Shown in pieces: positions 55,159 to 63,912 of a DNA stretch of 64,000 bases. This DNA is from CBDIHH01 sp965279095 (GTDB taxonomy: Bacteria > Pseudomonadota > Alphaproteobacteria > Caulobacterales > Caulobacteraceae), in NCBI GenBank assembly GCA_965279095.1, contig CBDIHH010000007.1, forward strand, positions 744,001-808,000. Reading direction: 5' to 3'. Both the position numbers and the translations under genes were made by a program. The notes below the pieces were generated by a model. It did not search any database. It was not told where the DNA came from and saw only the letters and a list, made by a program, of their open reading frames with translations. Position 1 is the first letter of the stretch, and each line of letters opens with the position of its first letter.

Positions 55159-55187
55159 TTGACTATATATTTGTATAATTGCATATT
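55159..55187 (+). promoter_or_regulatory. Candidate promoter of the rhodanese-RND operon
   Basis: TTGACT (55159-55164), 17 bases, then CATATT (55182-55187) gives a good sigma-70-like pair directed to the right. The surrounding 40 bases are strongly AT-rich in a GC-rich genome, as expected of an intergenic control region between divergent operons. The predicted start is near 55194. Confidence 0.6.
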
Positions 55188-55200
55188 CGCAATAATGAAT
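55185..55200. promoter_or_regulatory. Candidate SqrR/BigR-type operator ATTC-N8-GAAT
   Basis: ATTC-GCAATAAT-GAAT at 55185-55200 fits the ATTC-N8-GAAT site I recall for the sulfide-responsive repressor SqrR. It overlaps the proposed -10 and start site, so binding would block rightward transcription, and probably also leftward transcription of the SQR gene. A second small inverted repeat ATTGC-N6-GCAAT (55178-55193) overlaps it. Confidence 0.5.
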
Positions 55201-55277
55201 TTTAACAGGCCGCCTCCTAGCGCGCCTTCGCCCGTCGCGCGCTCTCCGATCGCGCTCTTGCCCAGGAGTCTCCGAGC

Positions 55278-55607
55278 ATGTCCGCCGCCCCCACGATCAA
55301 GGACCTGACCCCGCAGCAGGTGAAGGCGGCGCTGGATGCGCAAACGATCCTGCTGATCGACGTGCGCGACCCCGACGAGTTCGCCGCCGAGAGGATTTCG
55401 GGCGCGCTGAACGTGCCGCTGTCGACCCTCACCCCTGCCAGCCTTCCGGACGCGGCGGGCAGGACGGTGGTCCTGCAATGCGCGGGCGGAAAGCGCTCCG
55501 CCATGGGGCTCGATCGGTGCCGCCAGGCCAGCCAGGCCATCGAGACACACCTGGCCGGCGGTCTCGCGGCCTGGAAGGCCGCCGGACTGCCCACGGTCAC
55601 CCGCTGA
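55278..55607 (+). CDS. Rhodanese-like sulfurtransferase
   Basis: This 109-aa single rhodanese domain has the active-site loop VLQCAGGKRSAM with Cys as persulfide carrier. Other conserved parts are LLIDVRDPDEFAAERISGAL and HLAGGLAAWKAAGLPT. AGGAG precedes ATG 55278. It would accept or pass on sulfane sulfur made by the divergent SQR. The first gene of the rightward operon, with the RND adaptor 35 bases after it. Confidence 0.93.
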   Translation: MSAAPTIKDLTPQQVKAALDAQTILLIDVRDPDEFAAERISGALNVPLSTLTPASLPDAAGRTVVLQCAGGKRSAMGLDRCRQASQAIETHLAGGLAAWKAAGLPTVTR

Positions 55608-55642
55608 CCAGACGTCACACGCGCAAACCGGGAGGGCGAACC

Positions 55643-56674
55643 ATGGCGTCACGGCCGTATCTGATCGGCGCCCTGGGCGCGGCCTTGTCGCTGGCCGCCT
55701 GCGGGGAGGCCAAGGCGCCGGCCGCGGTCCGGGCAACCGCCCCGGCGGCGGGACGCCTGACCGTTCAGACCCAGACGGTGGCCGACCTGAAGCCGGTTCC
55801 GGCGACGCTCACCACCCGCGACATGGCCGACGCCCGCGCCCGCATCTCTGGCGTGCTGGTCAGTCTGGCGGTCAAGGAGGGCGACTGGGTCCGGCAGGGA
55901 CAGGTCATTGGGCGGGTCAAGGACGATCGACTGGCGCTTCAGACCGGCGCCTTGGACGCCCAGGTCTCCGCCGCGGCGGCCGAGGCGACCCGGGCCAACG
56001 CCGACCTGGGGCGCACCCGCGATCTGTTCTCTCACGGCGTCTATGCCCAGGCTCGCCTGGATCAGGTCCAGGCCCAGGCCCGGGCCGCCAACGCCAATCT
56101 GGCCGCCGCCCGGGCCCAGCGCGGCGCCAGCGCCGAACTCGGCGCCCAGGGCGCCGTCCTGGCGCCGACCGCCGGTCGGGTGCTGACCGCCAACGTCCCT
56201 GTCGGATCCGTGGTCATGCCCGGCCAGACCTTGGCCAGGATCACCGCCGGGCCCCTGGTGGTGCGCCTCGAACTGCCCGAGGGTCAGGCGCGCGCCGTCA
56301 ATGTCGGCGACGTCGTCCAGCTGTCCGGCGAGGACCTCGGCGGCGTCGCGGCGCAGGGGACGATCACCCAGGTCTATCCGTCGGTCACCGGCGGCCAGAT
56401 CACCGCCGACGTCAGCGCCCCCGGTCTGCCGCAGGACCTGATCGGCCGGCGCGTTCGCGCGCTGATCAGGGTCGGCGAGCGGCCGGCCCTGGTCGTGCCG
56501 CGGACCTACGTCGCCACCCGCTTCGGGATCGACTACGCCCGCCTGGTGCGCGCCGACAGCACGGTCTCCGAGGCGCCCGTAGAGACCACCGCCGGCCCGA
56601 CCGCCGCCACGGTCGAGGTCCTGTCCGGCCTGCGCGCCGGCGATGTTCTGACCCCCGTCGGAAGCGCCCGATGA
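55643..56674 (+). CDS. RND efflux periplasmic adaptor (membrane fusion) lipoprotein
   Basis: This 343-aa adaptor has a lipobox LSLAACGE near residue 20. The barrel-sandwich parts are ARISGVLVSLAVKEGDWVRQ and VLAPTAGRVLTANVPVGSVV, with an alpha-hairpin between them (about residues 95-165, with AQARLDQVQAQARAANANLA). It links the RND pump to a TolC channel. ATG 55643 is chosen with GGGAGG 7 bases upstream. The stop overlaps the pump start (ATGA). Confidence 0.9.
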   Translation: MASRPYLIGALGAALSLAACGEAKAPAAVRATAPAAGRLTVQTQTVADLKPVPATLTTRDMADARARISGVLVSLAVKEGDWVRQGQVIGRVKDDRLALQTGALDAQVSAAAAEATRANADLGRTRDLFSHGVYAQARLDQVQAQARAANANLAAARAQRGASAELGAQGAVLAPTAGRVLTANVPVGSVVMPGQTLARITAGPLVVRLELPEGQARAVNVGDVVQLSGEDLGGVAAQGTITQVYPSVTGGQITADVSAPGLPQDLIGRRVRALIRVGERPALVVPRTYVATRFGIDYARLVRADSTVSEAPVETTAGPTAATVEVLSGLRAGDVLTPVGSAR

Positions 56675-59600
56675 ACCTGGGCCTTTCCGGGCGACTGACC
56701 CGGGCGACCATCGGATCGCCGCTGACGCCCCTGTTCCTTCTGGCGGCGATCGCGGTGGGCCTTCTGGCCCTGGTCTCGATCCCGCGCGAGGAGGAGCCCC
56801 AGATCAGCGTGCCCATGGTCGACATCATGGTCTCGGCCCCGGGCCTGCGGGCGCCCGACGCCGTGGAACTGGTGGGCAAGCCGCTGGAGACCATCGTCAA
56901 GAGCGTGGCCGGGGTCGAGCACGTCTATGCCTTCGTCGACGACAACCAGGTGATGGTCACCGCCCGCTTCAATGTCGGGACCGACCCGGACGCGGCGGCG
57001 GTTCGAATCCACGAGAAGATCCGCGCCAACTACGACCGCATCCCGGCGGGCATCGCCGAGCCGCTGATCCAGACCCGCGGCATCAATGACGTCCCCAGCC
57101 TGGTGCTCACCCTCTCGCCCAGGCCGGGGGCGGCCGGCCAATGGACGGACCAGGCGCTCTACGCCCTGGCCGGCAAGCTGCGCAACGAAGTCACCAAGGT
57201 GGATGACGTCGGCCTGACCTTCATCGTCGGCGGCCGGCCGCAAGAGATCCGGATCGAGCCAGATCCGGCGCGCCTGGCGCAGCACGGCGTGTCGCTCGGC
57301 GCCCTGATGGACACCGTTCGCCAAGCCAACCACACCTTCCCGGCGGGACAAGTGCGCCTTGGCGGAGAGGCGGTCGATGTCACCGCCGGGCGCCCGCTTG
57401 CGACGGCCACCCAGATCGGCCTGTTGGCGCTTTCCTCCGCCAAGGGCGAGCGTGTCTATGTCCGCGACGTCGCCCAGGTGATCGAGGGGCCGCGCGAAGA
57501 TCAGGCCCGCGCCTGGCGCTATGCCCGCGCCGGCCAGGGCTGGAGCGAGGCGCCGGCCGTCAGCCTGGCGATCGCCAAGCGCAAGGGCGCCAACGCCGTC
57601 GTTGTCTCCCAGGCCGTGCTGGCCCGCGTCGAGGCGCTGAAGGGCTCGCTCCTGCCCGACAGCCTGAGCGTGGCAGTGACCCGTGACTATGGTGCAACGG
57701 CAAACGAGAAGGCCAACGAGCTCCTGTTCCACCTCGGACTGGCGACCCTGTCGATCGTCGTCCTGATCGGCTTCGCCATCGGCTGGCGCGAGGCGGGGGT
57801 CACCGCCGTGGTGATCCCGACCACCATCCTCTTGACCCTCTTCGCCTCGAACCTGCTGGGCTACACCATCAACCGGGTCAGCCTGTTCGCCCTGATCTTC
57901 TCGATCGGCATCCTGGTCGATGACGCCATCGTCATGATCGAGAACATTGCCCGACACTGGGCGATGGCCGACGACCGAAGCCGCGTCGACGCCGCGGTCG
58001 ACGCGGTGGCCGAGGTGGGCAATCCCACCGTGGTCGCCACCCTGACCGTGGTCACGGCCCTGCTGCCGATGCTGTTCGTCTCGGGCCTGATGGGCCCTTA
58101 CATGGCGCCGATCCCGGTGAATGCCTCGGCGGCCATGGTGTTCTCCTTCTTTGTCGCCGTGGTCATCGCCCCCTGGCTGATGGTGCGCTTCGCCCGCAAG
58201 ACCCTGTCGGTCGGCGCCGCGCATCACGACGAGGGCTGGCTGGGCGCGCTCTACCGCAAGGTCGCCATCCGGGTGATAGGCACGCGCAAGTCCGCCTGGA
58301 CATTCCTGATCGGGGTGGGCCTGGCCACCCTCGTGGCCTGCGCCATGTTCGCCACCAAGACCGTGACGGTGAAACTGCTGCCCTTCGACAACAAGTCGGA
58401 GCTGCAGGTGGTCCTCGACATGCCGGAGGGGACGTCGCTGGAAGCCACCCAGCGCGCCTTGGCCGACGCCGCGATCGTCACCCGCGCCCTGCCCGAGGTG
58501 GTCGCCATCGACGCCTATGCCGGCACGGCCTCGCCGTTCAACTTCAACGGCCTGGTGCGCCACTACTACCTGCGCAACAGACCGGAGATGGGCGATCTGT
58601 CGGTGGCCCTGGCGGAGAAGGGCGAGCGGCATCGATCCAGCCACGCCATCGCGCTGGATCTGCGCCGAAAGCTCGCCCAGGCGGCCCTGCCCGCCGGCGC
58701 GGCGATCAAGGTGGTCGAGGCGCCGCCTGGGCCGCCGGTGTTGGCGACCCTGCTGGCCGAGGTTTACGGCCCCGACGCCGCGACCCGCCGCGCCGTGGCG
58801 GAACGCGTCAAGGCCGCCTTCCGGTCGGCGCCCTACATCGTCGACATCGACGACAGCTACGGCCAGCCGCGACCGGGCCTGCGCTTGGTTCCCGACCGCA
58901 ACCGGCTGGAGGCCCTGAAGGTCAGCGACCGCGACGTCTATGATTCCGTCGCCGCCGCCCTGGGCGGGCAGGTGGTGGGCTACGCCCATCGCGGCGAGGG
59001 CCGCGATCCCCTGGAGATCTCGGTGCGGCTGCCGCAGTCGGCGCGCACCTGGGGCGAGGGCCTGGCCGCCATGCCGGTGGCTGTGTCGCAAGGCCCAAGT
59101 GGCGGACGACTGGTCTCGCTGGGCGAGGTCGCCACGGCCTCCAATGAGCCCGGCTCCACCCATATCTTCCGCCGCGACGGGCGCGACGTGGACATGATCA
59201 TGGGCGAGCTCACCGGCGCCTATGAGGCCCCGATCTACGGCATGATGGCGGTCGACAAGGCCATCCGCCAGGGTGACTGGAAGGACGTCCCCAAGCCCGA
59301 TATCCGCATGCATGGCCAACCGGACGACGAGAGCCGGCCGACGGTGTTGTGGGACGGCGAGTGGGAGATCACCTGGGTGACCTTCCGCGACATGGGCGCG
59401 GCCTTCGGCGTCGCCATCCTCGGCATCTATGTGCTGGTCGTGGCCCAGTTCAAAAGCTTCCGCCTGCCCCTGGTCATCCTGACGCCGATCCCGCTGACCC
59501 TGGTGGGGATCGTCATCGGCCACATCCTGTTCCGAGCGCCATTCACAGCCACCTCGATGATTGGCTTCATCGCGCTGGCCGGCATCATCGTTCGAAACTC

Positions 59601-59877
59601 GATCCTGCTGGTGGACTTCATTCGTCACAGTCAGACCGAAGGCCGACCGCTGCGCGATGTCCTGCTCGAAGCTGGCGCGATCCGCTTCAAACCCATCGTG
59701 CTGACCGCGGCCGCGGCCATGATCGGTGCGGCGGTGATTCTGACCGATCCCATCTTCCAGGGCCTGGCGATCTCGCTGCTGTTCGGCCTGGCCTCGTCGA
59801 CCCTGCTGACCGTGCTCGTCATTCCGGCGATCTATGTGGTGCTGCGCGACGACGGCCTTCCTGCGAGGGTGGCATAA
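56671..59877 (+). CDS. RND efflux pump permease (AcrB superfamily)
   Basis: This 1068-aa inner membrane pump has twelve transmembrane helices and two large periplasmic loops. It has the N-terminal IPREEEPQISVPMVDIMVSA signature and TM4 with the proton-relay Asp pair in GILVDDAIVMIENIARHWAM. TM10-11 regions include IGFIALAGIIVRNSILLVDF. It forms a tripartite exporter with the adaptor upstream, and probably with the TolC protein of the divergent operon. The substrate is unknown. The operon context suggests compounds linked to reactive sulfur. Confidence 0.94.
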   Translation: MNLGLSGRLTRATIGSPLTPLFLLAAIAVGLLALVSIPREEEPQISVPMVDIMVSAPGLRAPDAVELVGKPLETIVKSVAGVEHVYAFVDDNQVMVTARFNVGTDPDAAAVRIHEKIRANYDRIPAGIAEPLIQTRGINDVPSLVLTLSPRPGAAGQWTDQALYALAGKLRNEVTKVDDVGLTFIVGGRPQEIRIEPDPARLAQHGVSLGALMDTVRQANHTFPAGQVRLGGEAVDVTAGRPLATATQIGLLALSSAKGERVYVRDVAQVIEGPREDQARAWRYARAGQGWSEAPAVSLAIAKRKGANAVVVSQAVLARVEALKGSLLPDSLSVAVTRDYGATANEKANELLFHLGLATLSIVVLIGFAIGWREAGVTAVVIPTTILLTLFASNLLGYTINRVSLFALIFSIGILVDDAIVMIENIARHWAMADDRSRVDAAVDAVAEVGNPTVVATLTVVTALLPMLFVSGLMGPYMAPIPVNASAAMVFSFFVAVVIAPWLMVRFARKTLSVGAAHHDEGWLGALYRKVAIRVIGTRKSAWTFLIGVGLATLVACAMFATKTVTVKLLPFDNKSELQVVLDMPEGTSLEATQRALADAAIVTRALPEVVAIDAYAGTASPFNFNGLVRHYYLRNRPEMGDLSVALAEKGERHRSSHAIALDLRRKLAQAALPAGAAIKVVEAPPGPPVLATLLAEVYGPDAATRRAVAERVKAAFRSAPYIVDIDDSYGQPRPGLRLVPDRNRLEALKVSDRDVYDSVAAALGGQVVGYAHRGEGRDPLEISVRLPQSARTWGEGLAAMPVAVSQGPSGGRLVSLGEVATASNEPGSTHIFRRDGRDVDMIMGELTGAYEAPIYGMMAVDKAIRQGDWKDVPKPDIRMHGQPDDESRPTVLWDGEWEITWVTFRDMGAAFGVAILGIYVLVVAQFKSFRLPLVILTPIPLTLVGIVIGHILFRAPFTATSMIGFIALAGIIVRNSILLVDFIRHSQTEGRPLRDVLLEAGAIRFKPIVLTAAAAMIGAAVILTDPIFQGLAISLLFGLASSTLLTVLVIPAIYVVLRDDGLPARVA

Positions 59878-59903
59878 GGCGGCGCACGAGCCCGTGGCCC
59901 GCC

Positions 59904-59931
59904 TTGATCCCACCTGCGTATCTTCTACATT
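59904..59931 (+). promoter_or_regulatory. Candidate promoter of the ArsR gene
   Basis: TTGATC (59904-59909), 16 bases, TACATT (59926-59931) puts the start site at about 59938, the A of the ATG. The ArsR mRNA could then be leaderless. A weak 7-bp hairpin (AAGGCGG/CCGCCTT, 59876-59905) follows the pump stop just before. Confidence 0.35.
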
Positions 59932-59937
59932 AGGCAG

Positions 59938-60261
59938 ATGAACCCCGCCCTCGCCGCCCCCGCCCCAGGGGACCTGTCCGGACTGGCCGAGAGCGCCCGG
60001 TCCGCCGCGACCCTGCTGAAACTGCTAGCCAGCGAGCAGCGGTTGCTGCTGCTGTGCCGCCTGGTCGAGGGGGAGGCGTCGGTGGGCGATCTGGCGGAGC
60101 ATGCGAGCCTGGCCCAGTCCGCCGCCTCCCAGCATCTGGCCAAGATGCGGGCGGTGGGCCTGGTCGGGACCCGGCGCGACGCGCAGACCATTTACTACCG
60201 GCTGGAGGACCCCGCCGCGATGCGGATCCTCGGGACTCTGTGCGAGATCTACCGGCCCTAG
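59938..60261 (+). CDS. ArsR-family repressor, SqrR/BigR-like persulfide sensor
   Basis: This 107-aa winged-helix repressor has the core LLKLLASEQRLLLLCRLVEG, SVGDLAEHASLAQSAASQHL and MRAVGLVGTRRDAQTIYYRL. Its only two cysteines are Cys40, at the end of the 'ASEQRLLLLC' helix, and Cys102 near the C-terminus. Those are the positions of the dithiol that forms a tetrasulfide in Rhodobacter SqrR and Xylella/Agrobacterium BigR. It is the last gene of the rhodanese-RND operon. The TAG stop is part of a CTAG shared with the convergent VIT gene. Expected to repress both divergent operons until sulfide or polysulfide is present. Confidence 0.88.
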   Translation: MNPALAAPAPGDLSGLAESARSAATLLKLLASEQRLLLLCRLVEGEASVGDLAEHASLAQSAASQHLAKMRAVGLVGTRRDAQTIYYRLEDPAAMRILGTLCEIYRP

Positions 60262-60959
60262 ACCGCCATCCCCACCAGGCGCCCGATCGCAGCGGTCAGG
60301 GCCATGGCCATAGCGCCCCAGAAGGTGACCCGCACGGAGGCGCGCCACACCGGGGCGCCGCCTGCCATCGCGCCCACCGCGCCGAGGACGGCCAGGACGA
60401 TCAGCGACCCGATCGAGACCGCCGCCGCCAGCATCCTGGCCGGGGCCAGGGCGCAGATCAGCAGCGGCGCGGCGGCGCCCACGGTGAAGGTGGCGGCCGA
60501 GGTGAACGCCGCCTGGATCGGCCGGGCGGTGGTGGTGTCGGACAGGCCCAGCTCGTCCCGGGCGTGGGCCTGGAGGGCCCCGCGGGCGGTCAGCTGGGTG
60601 GCCACCGCGTCGGCGGTGGCGGCGCTGAGGCCCCGGGCGACATAGATCGCGGCCAGTTCCGCGTGCTCGGCCTGAGGGTCCTTGGTCAGTTCCGCCTGCT
60701 CGCGGGCGAGGTCGGCCTTCTCGGTGTCGGACTGGGAGCTGACCGAGACATATTCCCCCGCCGCCATGGACATGGCCCCGGCGACCAGCCCGGCCACCCC
60801 GGCGATCAGGATGTCGGAGGGGCGCGCGGCGGCCGCGGCGACGCCCACGATCAGGCTGCCGGTGGAGACGATGCCGTCATTGGCGCCCAGCACCGCGGCG
60901 CGCAGCCAGCCGATGCGGGCGACGAGGTGCCGCTCGGTGTGTCGGTTCAGACGGGCCAA
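60258..60959 (-). CDS. VIT1/CCC1-family membrane transporter
   Basis: This 233-aa protein has about five transmembrane helices. It starts with RLNRHTERHLVARIGWLRAA, then VLGANDGIVSTGSLIVGVAA and VAGLVAGAMSMAAGEYVSVS. These are the CCC1/VIT signatures with the conserved 'GANDGIVS' and 'AGAMSMAAGEY' motifs. Homologues move iron or manganese. Its stop overlaps the ArsR stop through a shared CTAG. Confidence 0.9.
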   Translation of the reverse strand: MARLNRHTERHLVARIGWLRAAVLGANDGIVSTGSLIVGVAAAAARPSDILIAGVAGLVAGAMSMAAGEYVSVSSQSDTEKADLAREQAELTKDPQAEHAELAAIYVARGLSAATADAVATQLTARGALQAHARDELGLSDTTTARPIQAAFTSAATFTVGAAAPLLICALAPARMLAAAVSIGSLIVLAVLGAVGAMAGGAPVWRASVRVTFWGAMAMALTAAIGRLVGMAV

Positions 60960-60980
60960 GGCGAGACCGGGCGCTTGCGA

Positions 60981-61103
60981 CTACTCATCGTCATCCTGGC
61001 CATCGTCGCCCGCCCCCAGCACATGGAACTCGTGCCACAGGCCGTTGAGGATCCCGAACGCGACCGCCAGGCCGAGGCCCAGCACCCAGGTGAAATACCA
61101 CAT
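60981..61103 (-). CDS. cydX: Cytochrome bd small subunit CydX
   Basis: This 40-aa single-pass membrane peptide begins MWYFTWVLGLGLAVAFGIL followed by NGLWHE, the CydX signature (MWYF.W.LG...A...GI.N..W.E). It ends with an acidic tail GAGDDGQDDDE. It lies 13 bases downstream of cydB on the same strand. CydX stabilises the heme-containing core of cytochrome bd. Confidence 0.92.
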   Translation of the reverse strand: MWYFTWVLGLGLAVAFGILNGLWHEFHVLGAGDDGQDDDE

Positions 61104-61116
61104 GTGCTTAGGCTCC

Positions 61117-62265
61117 TTAGTAGAGGTCGGGATTGGTGGCGAGGGCGCCGGCGGAGGAGCGGCCGAACATCACCTTGTAGGCCCAGGCGGTATAGGCCAG
61201 CACGATCGGCAGGAAGACCACCGTGGCCACCAGCATCAGGAACAGGGTCATGTGGCTGGAGGAGGCGTTCCACACCGTCAGGCTGGACTTGGGATCGATG
61301 CTGCTGGGCAGGATGAAGGGGAACATCGACAGGCCGACTGTGGAGATGATGCCGATCGCCGACAGGGACGAGCCGGCGAAGGCGGGAAACTCCTTGCCGG
61401 CGCGAATGCCGACCAGGGCCAGGAGGGCCCCGGCGAAGCCCAGCACCGGGGCGATCCACATCCACGGATAGGCGGCGTAGTTGGCCAGCCAGCCCCCGGG
61501 CGCCGCGAGGCTGGCGGCGCGCAAGGGGTTGGAGGGGCCGGCCGCGTCGATCACCCCGTCGGTGCGGAAGCCGAGGCCGCCGAAGGCGACGAAGCCATAG
61601 CCCGCCGCGAACAGGACGATAGCGGCGATGGCGGCGACCTGACCGAAGGCGCGCGCCCGGTCGCGAACCGCCCCGTGCTCGGCCTTGATGGTCAGCCAGG
61701 CGGCGCCGTGGGTGACCAGCATGGCCACGGACAGCAGGCCGCACACCAGGGTGAACGGCGTGAACAGGCCCAGGAAGCTCCCCGTGTAGGTGGACCTCAG
61801 GTCGCCGTCGAGGTGGAAGGGCAGGCCCTGAAGGACGTTGCCCACCGCCACGCCGAACACCAGGGCCGGGACGAAGCCGCCCACGAACAGGGCCCAGTCC
61901 CAGGCGCTGCGCCAGACGCGCGACGGACGCTTGGAGCGGTATTTGAAACCCACCGGCCGCAGGATGAGGGAGGCCAGCACCGCGAACATGGCCAGGTAGA
62001 AGCCCGAGAAGCTGACCGCATAGACGAAGGGCCAGGCGGCGAAGATCGCGCCGCCGCCGAGGATGAACCACACCTGGTTGCCTTCCCAGGTGGCGCCGAT
62101 GGTGTTGATCACCATGCGTCGCTCGTCATCGTCGCGGGCCACGAATGGCAGCAGGGCGGCGACGCCGAGGTCGAAGCCGTCGGTCAGGGCGAAGCCGATC
62201 AGCAGCACGCCCATCAGGGCCCACCAGATGACCCGCAGCGTCTCGTAGTCGAGGGGGATGTGCAT
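61117..62265 (-). CDS. cydB: Cytochrome bd ubiquinol oxidase subunit II
   Basis: This 382-aa membrane subunit of cytochrome bd begins YETLRVIWWALMGVLLIGFA followed by LTDGFDLGVAALLPF, a family hallmark. NTIGATWEGNQVWFILGGGA and the C-terminal VLAYTAWAYKVMFGR are further matches. It has about eight transmembrane helices. Located between cydA (11 bases upstream) and cydX. Confidence 0.96.
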   Translation of the reverse strand: MHIPLDYETLRVIWWALMGVLLIGFALTDGFDLGVAALLPFVARDDDERRMVINTIGATWEGNQVWFILGGGAIFAAWPFVYAVSFSGFYLAMFAVLASLILRPVGFKYRSKRPSRVWRSAWDWALFVGGFVPALVFGVAVGNVLQGLPFHLDGDLRSTYTGSFLGLFTPFTLVCGLLSVAMLVTHGAAWLTIKAEHGAVRDRARAFGQVAAIAAIVLFAAGYGFVAFGGLGFRTDGVIDAAGPSNPLRAASLAAPGGWLANYAAYPWMWIAPVLGFAGALLALVGIRAGKEFPAFAGSSLSAIGIISTVGLSMFPFILPSSIDPKSSLTVWNASSSHMTLFLMLVATVVFLPIVLAYTAWAYKVMFGRSSAGALATNPDLY

Positions 62266-62276
62266 GGTCAGGTCCT

Positions 62277-63839
62277 CTATTCGGCCGGCGCCAGGCGGAT
62301 CGCCGCCGGCGCGCGGGGCACCGCCGGCTCATGGTGCGCGTAGGGGCCGCGGCGGATGGTCCGCACGATCAGGCCCACCTCGACCACCGCCAGGGCCCCG
62401 TAGAGCAGGGTGAAGCCGACGATGGTGGTCCACACCTGGGCCACGGTGAGGGTGGAGGCGCCCAGGAAGGTCGGCAGCACGCCCTCGACGGCCCAGGGCT
62501 GGCGCCCCAGCTCGGCCAGGAGCCAGCCGGATTCGATGGCGATCCAGGGCAGGGGCATGATCGCCACCGCAGCCCACAGGATCCACTTGCTGTCGAAACG
62601 CCGCAGGCTGACCAGCACGAAGGCCGCGCCGAAGACGGCGATCTGCACGAAGCCGATGGCGGCCATGAACCGGAACAGCCAGAACATCACCGGCACATTG
62701 GGCACCGTGTCCCACGCCGCCTTGCGGATGGTGGCCGCGTCGGCGGTGCGCGGATCGGTGACATAGCGCTTGAGCAGCAGGCCATAGCCGAGGTCGCGGC
62801 GGTGGGTCTCGAAGTCGGCGCGGGCGGCGAGATCCTGCGGCGCCGCCTTGAGGCGTTCGAGGGCGTCATAGGCCTTCACCCCGCCCTCGACCCGGGTCTC
62901 GGCGATGGCCACCAGCTCGAAGATGCCTGCCACCGGCTTGTCGATGCTGCGGGTGGAGATCAGCCCCAGCACATAGGGGATCTTGACCGCGTAACGGGTC
63001 TCACGGTCCTTCAGGCTGGGGATGCCGAAGGCGGTGAGGCCGGCGGGCGCGGGCTCGGTCTCCCACATGGCCTCCAGGGCTGCGAGCTTCATCTTCTGGT
63101 TGTCGGTGAGGGCGTAGCCGCTCTCATCCCCGAGCACGACCACCGACAGGGCCGACGCCAGGCCGAAGGCCGCGGCGATGGCGAAGGACCGCTTGGCGAT
63201 CCGCGGCCACTTGCCGCTGAGCAGCATGAGGGCCGAGACGCCGAGGACGAAGGCCGAACCGGTGACATAGCCGGCGCTCACGGTGTGGACGAACTTGGCC
63301 TGGGCCACCGGGTTGAACAGCACGTCCTGGAAGTTGGTGACCTCCATGCGCATGGTGTCGGGGTTGAAGGCGGCCCCGACGGGGTTCTGCATCCAGCCAT
63401 TGGCGACCAGGATCCACAGGGCCGACAGGTTGGAGCCCAGGGCCACCATGAAGGTGACGAACAGGTGGCCGCGCCGCGACAGCTTCTCCCAGCCGAAGAA
63501 CATCAGGCCGACAAAGGTCGCCTCCAGGAAGAAGGCCATCAGGCCCTCGATGGCCAGCGGGGCGCCGAAGATATCGCCGACATAGTGGGAGTAGTAGGAC
63601 CAGTTGGTGCCGAACTCGAACTCCATGGTCAGGCCGGTGGCGACCCCCAGGACGAAATTGATACCGAAGATCGTCGCCCAAAATCGGGTAATGGTCCGCC
63701 AGATCGGGCGGCCGGTCATGACATAGATGCTCTCCATGATGACCAGCAGGAACGACAGACCCAGGGTGAGGGGCACGAACAGAAAGTGGTACAGGGCCGT
63801 CAGGGCGAACTGCAGCCTTGAGAGTTCGACGACATCCAT
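62277..63839 (-). CDS. cydA: Cytochrome bd ubiquinol oxidase subunit I
   Basis: This 520-aa heme-bearing subunit is a terminal oxidase with high oxygen affinity. Heme ligand regions are present: His in FALTALYHFLFVPLTLG, His in QAKFVHTVSAGYVTG and Met in VPVMFWLFRFMAAIG. The quinol-site motif ELGRQPWAVEGVLPT is intact. The length fits the long-Q-loop group. bd oxidases resist sulfide, cyanide and nitric oxide, which fits the location next to the sulfide-response genes. Confidence 0.96.
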   Translation of the reverse strand: MDVVELSRLQFALTALYHFLFVPLTLGLSFLLVIMESIYVMTGRPIWRTITRFWATIFGINFVLGVATGLTMEFEFGTNWSYYSHYVGDIFGAPLAIEGLMAFFLEATFVGLMFFGWEKLSRRGHLFVTFMVALGSNLSALWILVANGWMQNPVGAAFNPDTMRMEVTNFQDVLFNPVAQAKFVHTVSAGYVTGSAFVLGVSALMLLSGKWPRIAKRSFAIAAAFGLASALSVVVLGDESGYALTDNQKMKLAALEAMWETEPAPAGLTAFGIPSLKDRETRYAVKIPYVLGLISTRSIDKPVAGIFELVAIAETRVEGGVKAYDALERLKAAPQDLAARADFETHRRDLGYGLLLKRYVTDPRTADAATIRKAAWDTVPNVPVMFWLFRFMAAIGFVQIAVFGAAFVLVSLRRFDSKWILWAAVAIMPLPWIAIESGWLLAELGRQPWAVEGVLPTFLGASTLTVAQVWTTIVGFTLLYGALAVVEVGLIVRTIRRGPYAHHEPAVPRAPAAIRLAPAE

Positions 63840-63912
63840 GGACGTGACCCGTTCTTCCTGGTGGCGCCGCAGCCTAATGCGCCGCGACCGTCGTGCATCT
63901 TCGACACATGCT

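Noticed and set aside
55159..55179. TTGACT followed by a perfect TATAAT
   Set aside because: The spacing is only 9 bases, too short for a sigma-70 promoter. The CATATT at 17 bases was used instead.
56533..59913. A 1126-aa open frame antisense to the RND pump
   Set aside because: It mirrors the pump gene in a GC-rich genome, is made of low-complexity Arg/Gly/Asp/His sequence, and has no domain. It is a shadow frame.
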